Program-made: the position numbers and the translations under genes
NCBI GenBank assembly: GCA_001304035.1
Contig: LJUD01000126.1
Coordinates: 1-11,310 of the forward strand
Length of the DNA: 11,310 nt
DNA from: a bacterium SM23_31
GTDB lineage: Bacteria; SM23-31
Direction of reading: 5' to 3'
Notes under the pieces: generated by a model
Seen by the model: only the letters and a program-made list of their open reading frames with translations
Databases searched by the model: none
What the model was told of the DNA's origin: nothing
Shown: one piece after another, positions 5,259-11,310 of the stretch
How the letters are laid out: every line of letters begins with the position of its first letter
Position numbering within the stretch: the first letter of the stretch is position 1

Positions 5259-6357
5259 GTGCTCTCATTTCATTCATAGTGCCGATACTCACGCGTATCC
5301 ACTGCTCATCATGAAACTCGAAGGAGCGGATCCTAATTTTATTCTTCAAGACTTCTCCTACAAATTCCCTCGCACTCCGGTTAATCTTGAATATTACAAA
5401 ATTCGTATGAGACGGAATGTAGAAATACCCTAATTTATCGAGCACTTCACAAAAATATGCCCGCGCTTCATTGTTTTTTCTCAGGCAGGAACTAATAAAA
5501 TCGGTATCCTGGTAACTTGCGGCAGCGGCACGTAAGCTCAGAACACTGACCGGGGCAAAATTAGTCTGGATACGGCTGAATTCCCTGATGATTTCCGGTT
5601 TTGCAATTCCGTATCCGACACGCAAGCCAGCCATTCCGAATATCTTGGAAAACGTCCGTGCAACGATCACGTTGTGTCCCTCTCGTACGAGTCCGGTCAT
5701 AGAAGAATAGCCGTCGTCTTCAACCAGTTCATGGTACGCTTCGTCAACAAATACGGGGACGCTGTGGGAAACCTCCTCGCAGAAAGAACGAAGTTCGTCT
5801 CCGCCAACGATAGTGCCGGTGGGATTATTCGGGTTGACTACATATACCATTTTGGTCGTATCCGTAATCTGCCTTGCCATTGCGTTCAGGTCGTGTTTGT
5901 ATTCATTGTCGACCCGGACCATCTTTAGTTTACCGCCGAGCCGTTCAACATAACTTACAAAACCAAAGTAAGTCGGATCAGCCGTAATGATCTCGCCTCC
6001 GTTTAATCCGTACAGCAGACCGGAAATCCTGAAAATCTCCGTTGCGCCGGCGCCGAGAATTATATTGTCAGGCGAAACGTTTTCCCTACCGGAAATCAGC
6101 TTCTTTAATTCAGTCGTATGGTCGTCCGGGTAACGGTTTGAATACTTTACTTCACCGGCAATTGCTTCCTGTGTCTTTTTTGAGATTCCGTAAGGGTTTT
6201 CGTTCTGGTCGAGGAGAATTAAATCATCATTTTCCTGGGTAAGAAACTCAAAAGACTCAAGCCGGTTAAAAGATTTTGCCCTGCCGGCGAGAGATAGACC
6301 TGCCACGGCAAGCGCACTTGTCCTGAGCCATTGACGGCGGTTCAATTGTAATGACAT
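5230..6357 (-). CDS. HisC-like PLP-dependent aminotransferase with twin-arginine signal
   Basis: This 375-aa fold-type I aminotransferase is nearest to histidinol-phosphate aminotransferases. Visible are NENPYG (52-57), NPNNPTG (175-181), DEAY with the PLP-binding Asp205, Schiff-base Lys238 in TFSKIFGMAGLRVGYG with Arg246, and the substrate-carboxylate Arg355 in IRVSIGT. The N-terminus NRRQWLRTSALAVAGLSLAG (6-25) is a Tat signal: Arg-Arg, then a hydrophobic stretch. This suggests export of the folded, PLP-loaded enzyme, unlike biosynthetic HisC, which is cytoplasmic. A GGAGGG Shine-Dalgarno precedes the ATG. It lies 32 bases after the thiamine-diphosphate enzyme gene and so probably forms an operon with it. 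The last codons and the TAG stop are read from DNA shared with the recombinase remnant, so the natural 3' end may have been replaced. The substrate is unknown. Confidence 0.85.
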   Translation of the reverse strand: MSLQLNRRQWLRTSALAVAGLSLAGRAKSFNRLESFEFLTQENDDLILLDQNENPYGISKKTQEAIAGEVKYSNRYPDDHTTELKKLISGRENVSPDNIILGAGATEIFRISGLLYGLNGGEIITADPTYFGFVSYVERLGGKLKMVRVDNEYKHDLNAMARQITDTTKMVYVVNPNNPTGTIVGGDELRSFCEEVSHSVPVFVDEAYHELVEDDGYSSMTGLVREGHNVIVARTFSKIFGMAGLRVGYGIAKPEIIREFSRIQTNFAPVSVLSLRAAAASYQDTDFISSCLRKNNEARAYFCEVLDKLGYFYIPSHTNFVIFKINRSAREFVGEVLKNKIRIRSFEFHDEQWIRVSIGTMNEMRALAPILEKMS

Positions 6358-6389
6358 TTAAGCCCTCCATGATTTTAGTATTTTTTCAA

Positions 6390-8294
6390 TTATACTTTTT
6401 TTATCCGTTTTTCCGCCAGGTCGAACTTTTGATACCAGGTAGATTCCGCACCTCCCCCGGTCCTGGCAACCAAAACATCAATCAGGTAAGGTTTACCATC
6501 TTTGGTTTTCTGAATTCCTCTTTTTAAGGCGGGCTCGATCTCGTTTGGAGATGTTACTTTCTCGCCTTCCACCCCCTGACTTTCTGCGAGTTTTACGAAG
6601 TCGATATCCGGATCTCCGAGATAAATCCCGGCATAATGACCCGTTTCAGCCATATTACCGCTGTATCTGTTAAAACTGTTTCGAACGGTTTGATAGTTCT
6701 TATTATTCCAGACAATATTAATTATGGGAATCCCATACCGGGCTTGCGTCCAGAAGCCTGAAGCACTATACATCACAGAACCATCCCCGATACTCAGGAC
6801 AACCTGCCTGTTGGGTTCTCCAAGTTTTGCTCCTATTGCTGCACCTACACCCCAACCTAAAGAAAAACCGGTATTAAACATCCACATAGTTTCACTCTCT
6901 CTTAAACCGAAATTAAAGAAATCGTAACTTCCACCAAAGTTTTCACTTACGATAACCGCATTCTTGTCTAACATTCTATTCATTTCGTATCCCAGGCGGT
7001 CCGGATGGATCGGCGATTTATTAAAATTGTTCTTTGCCCTGTCTAAAAACCTTGAACGGGAATTTTTTGTATATTCTGCAATGTCCGAATACCGCGAATC
7101 CTTTATCGATTTTAACCTTTCCTCAGTCAACATTCCCTTAATACAATCGATGAGATCGATTAAGATTTCTTTTACACTTCCTACGACTGCTAAATTAAAG
7201 GGATAGTTTCTGCCGATATCGGATGTATTTATACCGCATTTTACCAATTCCGGCATATTTTCAACGGAAGTGACTCTATCTCTTCCAAAATCTTTTGCTC
7301 CGAAGGTAATTAACAGGTCTACATTATTTCCTATGAAGGTCATTCCCGGCGAATAACTTCCTATACAAAGGGGATGATGAGTGGGAAAATTTCTGAACGA
7401 TTCTCTTGCGGGAACTGAGGGTAAAGACAATAATTCTGCTAACTCTACGGCTTTATCCTGAGCATCTGATTTCCATACTTCATCGCCGAAAATTATGATA
7501 GGATTCTTCGCTTCGATCAGCATCTTTGCCATTTTTTCAATAAGTTCGGGAGCACCGTTTATTTTGGAGGGAATCATAAAATTCTCTCCTGAGACTATAT
7601 CCCCTTTCACATTTTCAGCTTCCAGTGCATAATTAGAATATGCGAGGTAAACAGGACCTCCCGGTTGTGTCATGGCGACTTTGAATCCTCTTCTTGTCAT
7701 CACCGGAATACTTTCCGCATTTTTAACTTCCCAGGAAATTTTTGTAAATTGCCGGTTTATTTCTTTCTGGTCAAAACCGGGAGAAGGACCCAGAAATATA
7801 TCATCACTGAAAATCTCGTTATCAAGGAGTCCCGCAGATACAATCAGGGAGGAATAATCTTTATGAGCATTATAAAGCTGACCAGCCATCTGGGCGGTGC
7901 CGGCAATTACATGAACATTTGCAAAAGCCGGTTCTTTTGTTATTCTATGATAACCGTCTGCCATTGAAATAACAATGCCCTCGTGAAGCCCCAGAATTAA
8001 CTGGATATTTGGTTCCTTTACAAGAGCATCGAAAAAACCAACCTCATAAGAACCCGTATTCGTGAAGACATATTTTACCCCAGCATCTTTAATCTGCTGA
8101 ACAAGAAGGTCTCCACCGGTTCCTGTAACAGTTCTGTATTCACTTTCATTTAAAATATTTTCTTCTTTTAAATTTTCCAGTGATTTTATAATAGAGTCTG
8201 CGGATTTCAATGTAAAACCCGAAGCCAGCATATTTTTAACGAATCCTCTTCGGGAGATTGTGTTATTGAAATAGCCGGTTATTATTGACCTCAT
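6390..8294 (-). CDS. Thiamine-diphosphate-dependent enzyme (acetolactate synthase/decarboxylase superfamily) with Tat-like N-terminus
   Basis: This 634-aa protein has the three-domain layout of the superfamily. The N-terminal PYR domain (about 55-225) has the cofactor-activating Glu105 in LHEGIVISMADGYHR. A central domain spans about 240-375. The C-terminal PP domain has GDGS (503-506) and NNKNYQ (530-535), the cofactor and Mg2+ motif. In front is a 50-residue extension with SRRGFVK (14-20), a canonical Tat motif, although the following stretch (NMLASGFTLKSA) is only mildly hydrophobic. Export or membrane-side location is therefore likely but not certain. Members include acetolactate synthase, benzoylformate, phosphonopyruvate and sulfopyruvate decarboxylases; none can be singled out. 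GGAGGT stands 7 bases before the ATG. The aminotransferase follows 32 bases later, suggesting that the 2-oxo acid or aldehyde handled here is linked to transamination. Confidence 0.85.
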   Translation of the reverse strand: MRSIITGYFNNTISRRGFVKNMLASGFTLKSADSIIKSLENLKEENILNESEYRTVTGTGGDLLVQQIKDAGVKYVFTNTGSYEVGFFDALVKEPNIQLILGLHEGIVISMADGYHRITKEPAFANVHVIAGTAQMAGQLYNAHKDYSSLIVSAGLLDNEIFSDDIFLGPSPGFDQKEINRQFTKISWEVKNAESIPVMTRRGFKVAMTQPGGPVYLAYSNYALEAENVKGDIVSGENFMIPSKINGAPELIEKMAKMLIEAKNPIIIFGDEVWKSDAQDKAVELAELLSLPSVPARESFRNFPTHHPLCIGSYSPGMTFIGNNVDLLITFGAKDFGRDRVTSVENMPELVKCGINTSDIGRNYPFNLAVVGSVKEILIDLIDCIKGMLTEERLKSIKDSRYSDIAEYTKNSRSRFLDRAKNNFNKSPIHPDRLGYEMNRMLDKNAVIVSENFGGSYDFFNFGLRESETMWMFNTGFSLGWGVGAAIGAKLGEPNRQVVLSIGDGSVMYSASGFWTQARYGIPIINIVWNNKNYQTVRNSFNRYSGNMAETGHYAGIYLGDPDIDFVKLAESQGVEGEKVTSPNEIEPALKRGIQKTKDGKPYLIDVLVARTGGGAESTWYQKFDLAEKRIKKV

Positions 8295-8932
8295 AATTTA
8301 CCTCCATTTAATATTATGAAAAATCTAAATGGGAAAAAATTTGCCATAAAGACACAAAGATACAAAGGCATAAAATGCATGTATATCCAGTCAGAACATG
8401 GCGGACACATTGAGCTACAAATTAAGAGATACTTTTAGATTTATCAAGTCTTTTTTTCTCGCCCACTTTTCTATGTTTTAGGCACGCCTTTATCTCATTG
8501 TCTGTTGTCTGATATTTTCGCTCATCGAGATGATTTTCTTATTCCCACAATCTTGAACCGAAATAAAGGTTTTATTAAAAACGAGGATGTCAATCCGGCT
8601 TGCCCGTCACAGGCTTCTTTTTATATATGGAAAAGTCTAAATTAATTCCACAGACAATCCCGCTTAGCGGGACAATAATATTGAATAACCGGTAATTGTA
8701 CAATATGTAGATGCAGAGTCTATCGAGAGAACTATGAATGCTTTAACCAAAAGCATTGAGAAATTAGAAGATAAAATTAGCGAAATCGAAAAGAAACCAG
8801 AGATTCGTATTAATACATTAGATTGCCTTGCTCATAAGATTTGAGCCATAAGATATAAATATACCGGATTGTTTGTTCAATTTATGGATAAACTAATTTC
8901 AATTAAAGCTGATTTACAGTATTATCTCATTA
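8295..8932. other. Long spacer with a small hairpin and a 36-codon plus-strand frame
   Basis: No convincing gene is seen. tcccgc/gcggga at 8658-8672 forms a 6-bp hairpin with a 3-base loop. A plus-strand frame at 8734-8844 (ATG to TGA, 36 aa: MNALTKSIEKLEDKISEIEK and a short tail) looks like a short coiled coil. It has no Shine-Dalgarno and its frame is open back to about 8690 without another ATG, so it may be the scrap of a lost gene. The stretch at 8345-8370 resembles a common low-complexity filler with repeated acaaag units. Confidence 0.45.
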
Positions 8933-9961
8933 TTAAATAGACTCCAGCAAAGAAGCACGGGCGTCATCAAGATTTGGCAGTACTTCAGACTGTTTAAGCG
9001 AAATATCAAACTCTTCATTTAAATATGAAAGCAATTTATACATAAGTTCTGAGTTAACCAATATTTTCTTTGGCAGCAGTTGGTTTTCCGCTAACCATTC
9101 TGCTACCTTTTCCGGAACAGTTCCCCACATTTCCTCTAAATTTGGAAGAGGCGGCAATAATTGAATACCGACAACCAGCCCTCTATAAGCTTCAACAATC
9201 ATTAGAATATATGGATAATATGGTCGTATATTCTTTTCTTTAACAGGGTTTTTAGACATAAACAAGTCCATTTCTAAGGTAACTTTACTTGGGACCGCTC
9301 TCTTAAGAGCTTCAATGGCATGCGCATTAATAGAAAATTTGATATGATGGGGTTTCGGCGGCGATATTTTTAGAGTAGAATCTTTCCAGAATAACTTATC
9401 GTCTTTCTTGAACGGTATGCGCGCGAAATAATGTTCATCATCGCCGGGACTCAACAGAGAACTGTCTTTTTTAAATCGCAAAGACACGTCTGCGGTCTGT
9501 TCCAAAGCATATTGCAAAAAACGTGCTTCATTTGATTCTAAAAACCAGGGGAAAAAACCGGGTCGATAGCTTCGGAACGCCGGCCAAGATTGTCTCCCTC
9601 GAAAATTCAATCCCAGCCGTTTGATTAATTCCCGATCTTTCGCGTGAAGATAATTGCGGTCTTCAAAGGAAGCCTGGAGCTGGGGAATTTCAAAGAACAT
9701 TTGGTTCGATAATATATCAGACTCTGATTCCTGCAAATCCCAAAATCCGTATAAGCCCCTTTCTCCCAAATAAACAGATATTGCATAATGCTCGCCGATA
9801 GAGCCCATCACGCTTACAAATCCCATTTCATCCGTTTCGGGATTTTGAACTGCGAAGAGGTCATCCTCATACATCCATTCCCATGGAGCAATATCTTTCA
9901 CCTTATTGACCGCTTCAAACAGTTTTTTCCATTCTTCAATTCCCGGTGATTTTTTCATCAT
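8933..9961 (-). CDS. DUF7309/DUF6930-like protein of unknown function
   Basis: This 342-aa soluble protein has no signal peptide or membrane segment. The N-terminal region has APWEWMYEDDLFAVQNPETD (25-44) followed by SIGEHYAISVYLGERGL (54-70), which I recognise as the start of the DUF7309 type. The second half (about 205-330), with HHIKFSINAHAIEALKRAVP and a stretch around YYPYILMIVEAYRGLVVG, fits the DUF6930 that often follows it. The DUF numbers are from memory. The gene stands alone, with 638 bases to the next gene downstream and about 120 bases to the membrane-protein gene upstream. ATGATG offers two starts one codon apart, with GGAG in front. I know no function and the neighbours suggest none. 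Confidence 0.7.
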   Translation of the reverse strand: MMKKSPGIEEWKKLFEAVNKVKDIAPWEWMYEDDLFAVQNPETDEMGFVSVMGSIGEHYAISVYLGERGLYGFWDLQESESDILSNQMFFEIPQLQASFEDRNYLHAKDRELIKRLGLNFRGRQSWPAFRSYRPGFFPWFLESNEARFLQYALEQTADVSLRFKKDSSLLSPGDDEHYFARIPFKKDDKLFWKDSTLKISPPKPHHIKFSINAHAIEALKRAVPSKVTLEMDLFMSKNPVKEKNIRPYYPYILMIVEAYRGLVVGIQLLPPLPNLEEMWGTVPEKVAEWLAENQLLPKKILVNSELMYKLLSYLNEEFDISLKQSEVLPNLDDARASLLESI

Positions 9962-10084
9962 TATGAACTCCGCAAATTATAAATATCAAGATTTCAAGTT
10001 ATATAAAACCGCGCATAACCGGTAACGTTTGGGACAACGCGATAAAGCTTCCGTTTGGTACCCTTATTAAGTGTTTTCGTTACG

Positions 10085-10567
10085 CTAATGCAATCTTGCC
10101 TTGCCCTCGTTAAGCCGGGCATAGTAGTTTCTAAACAACTGTAAGAGAATGACGAGGTTATATATCAATTGGATCGTGAGAAAAACATATAATATAATCC
10201 ACTCGCCGAGTACTTCCCATCCTAACAGGTATTCTCTGCCAATCTCGTCTATCATTGCTTTTTCTCCGATCAACAGGAACAGACAGAGGGCACCGAGAGC
10301 CAGTGTTGCTTTATCCCGGGAATCCGGGATAACTTTTTCAGACCGGCGTAACCTTGATATGACCCAGAGAAAAGACACAATATCAAATAAAATGATGAAG
10401 CCAAATCCGGTTAAAATGACTATCTCCACGCCTGAAAATATATCGCGTTCCAGGAAGACCTGTTCTTTATAAATAAGTGTTGCCAGCATGTTGTACACCA
10501 AAAACCCGGTGGAGAAAATCGCCATCACGAAGGTAGAATTGTACAGTAATTTATTGTATTTTTTCAT
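10085..10567 (-). CDS. Four-helix integral membrane protein, unknown function
   Basis: This 160-aa protein has four hydrophobic segments: roughly 9-31, 43-66, 82-98 and 124-147. A basic cytoplasmic-type loop (SRLRRSEK) follows the second and a basic tail (RNYYARLNEGKARLH) ends it. Acidic residues lie between segments (for example EKAMIDEIGREY before helix four). I do not recognise the family. A GTG at 10576 would add three codons, but the GGTG of the Shine-Dalgarno (AAAGGTG) overlaps it, so the ATG at 10567 with 7 bases spacing is preferred. The gene lies in the same direction as the DUF7309-like gene, about 120 bases upstream of it. No promoter or terminator stands out. Confidence 0.65.
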   Translation of the reverse strand: MKKYNKLLYNSTFVMAIFSTGFLVYNMLATLIYKEQVFLERDIFSGVEIVILTGFGFIILFDIVSFLWVISRLRRSEKVIPDSRDKATLALGALCLFLLIGEKAMIDEIGREYLLGWEVLGEWIILYVFLTIQLIYNLVILLQLFRNYYARLNEGKARLH

Positions 10568-10689
10568 TTCTTTCACCTTTTATAAGGAAAACAAATCTTA
10601 TAATTTTATGGACGCGCTCCTTCTTCACAACACTTGGTCAGGACATGAAAACATTTTAGTCATTTCTAACTCTGAAAATTCAACAGTTA

Positions 10690-11310
10690 TCAAATTGCTT
10701 CGATTGTTGAGGGGGGCTTCGGTGCTATGTTGTACGTAACGCTGACGACGCCGGGAACCTCGCGGATAACCTTACGGGCGAGCTTCTCAAGGATTTCGAA
10801 CGGGAGTTTCGCCGGTGCTGCTGTCCGCGCATCGACGCTGTCCCAGCAGCGGACTTCAACCTGCTGACCGAAATCGCGCTTGCCGTCACGTATGCCGGTC
10901 ACTCTGTCTTCATGAAGAATTGCCATGTACTGGAAGGCGCCGGTGTCCTTGAGCAGCCGCTCGACAACGACAGTTGCCTTGCGGACCGTCTCGATGCGTT
11001 CCTGTGTTACCTCACCTATTATGCGTGCAGCGAGCGCCGGACCCGGGAACGGGATGCGCTCGAATAGCTCAGCCGGAAGACCGAGAGCCTTGCCGACCTT
11101 TCTAACGCCATCTTTTCGAATCTGAATAAGCGGCTCGATGATACGGTAGCCGAAAGCCTCCTGCGGGTCGATCCCGAATTGTTCGAAGACATTGTGCTGC
11201 CGCTTGATCCCCGCGACGGTCTCGTCGACATCGGTCAAGATAGTCCCCTGGAGGAGGTGCTTCGCTCCGCTTTCCTTGACGATGCGTCCGAATACGTTTC
11301 GGTAAAATGT
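10690..11310 (-). CDS. guaA: GMP synthase-type ATP-pyrophosphatase, C-terminal part (5' end outside window)
   Basis: The frame is open from the right edge, giving 206 residues. It has KHLLQGTILTDV, a GIKRQHNV element, VRKVGKALGLP, the family signature PFPGPALAARIIGEV, FQYMAILHEDRVTGIRDGKR, and the end NIAPKPPSTIEAI. This corresponds to the end of the ATP-PPase domain and the dimerisation domain of GMP synthase, which aminates XMP to GMP in the cytoplasm. The usual bacterial C-terminus is KPPGTIEWE; here it is PPSTIEAI, so this is a divergent member, possibly a stand-alone ATP-PPase subunit or a GuaA-like paralogue. Whether a glutaminase domain precedes it cannot be seen. Base composition is far richer in GC than the neighbours (38 of 60 bases in 11041-11100, against 17 of 60 in 481-540). 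No terminator is seen after the stop. Confidence 0.8.
   Translation of the reverse strand, partial: TFYRNVFGRIVKESGAKHLLQGTILTDVDETVAGIKRQHNVFEQFGIDPQEAFGYRIIEPLIQIRKDGVRKVGKALGLPAELFERIPFPGPALAARIIGEVTQERIETVRKATVVVERLLKDTGAFQYMAILHEDRVTGIRDGKRDFGQQVEVRCWDSVDARTAAPAKLPFEILEKLARKVIREVPGVVSVTYNIAPKPPSTIEAI

Noticed and set aside
5674..5928. Plus-strand reading frame inside the aminotransferase gene (also 5206-5433 and 6042-6242)
   Set aside because: They are antisense to a well-supported enzyme gene, with no Shine-Dalgarno and no recognisable motifs.
8340..8375. Bacteroidota-type promoter (TAnnTTTG) before the thiamine-diphosphate gene
   Set aside because: TATCTTTG is present on the minus strand, but no TTTG lies at the right distance, and the stretch is a repetitive acaaag-type sequence.
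8884..8940. An 18-codon plus-strand frame (ATG to TAG) at the end of the spacer
   Set aside because: It is too short, has no ribosome site, and overlaps the end of the DUF7309-like gene.
11019..11231. Alternative minus-strand frame in the GMP-synthase region, rich in Ser and Arg
   Set aside because: It is a by-product of GC-rich codons in the real frame, low in complexity, and overlaps conserved GMP-synthase sequence.

Overview
The window looks like accessory chromosomal DNA of a mostly AT-rich bacterium. A multihaem cytochrome c tail, two enzymes with twin-arginine (Tat) type N-termini and several toxin-antitoxin-like cassettes would fit an uncultured, probably anaerobic or sediment-dwelling lineage, for example of the Bacteroidota/Ignavibacteriota/Calditrichota kind. 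That taxonomic guess is weak. Almost every gene is on the minus strand; the exceptions are the cytochrome fragment at the left edge and possibly a 36-codon reading frame at 8734-8844.

Region by region. 3-299: 3' end of a multihaem c-type cytochrome (+). 433-1281: a two-gene module, a small 82-aa protein followed by an intact MNT/AbiEii-type nucleotidyltransferase. 1282-1541: a degenerate palindrome and the first tyrosine-recombinase remnant. 1542-2542: an AAA/DUF4143 ATPase broken by an internal deletion and frameshift. 2570-3021: an inverted repeat, two mirror-oriented GC-rich palindromic elements, a 21-bp direct repeat and the second recombinase remnant. 3022-4902: an AbiEi-like antitoxin/regulator followed by a decayed AbiEii-like toxin gene, with a clear sigma70-type promoter and two copies of a palindromic operator in front. 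5034-5258: the third and longest recombinase remnant, overlapping the end of the next gene. 5230-8294: a two-gene operon of a Tat-motif thiamine-diphosphate enzyme and a Tat-motif HisC-like aminotransferase. 8295-8932: a largely empty spacer. 8933-9961: a DUF7309/DUF6930-like protein. 10085-10567: a four-helix membrane protein. 10690-11310: the C-terminal part of a GMP-synthase-type enzyme in strikingly GC-rich DNA.

How it fits together. From 433 to about 5258 the window is a small defence/toxin-antitoxin graveyard. Three cassettes stand in a row in the same direction, and next to each lies a piece of a tyrosine recombinase sharing one 24-bp block. In two of the three pieces the recombinase homology stops at the same codon. 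This suggests repeated integration or recombination at one preferred site just behind the aminotransferase gene. Two of the three cassettes have lost their effector (the DUF4143 ATPase and the AbiEii-like toxin), while the AbiEi-like regulator with its operators is still intact. The second story is the paired Tat-motif thiamine-diphosphate enzyme and PLP aminotransferase, whose substrate cannot be read from the sequence and which may form an undescribed extracytoplasmic keto-acid/amino-acid pathway.
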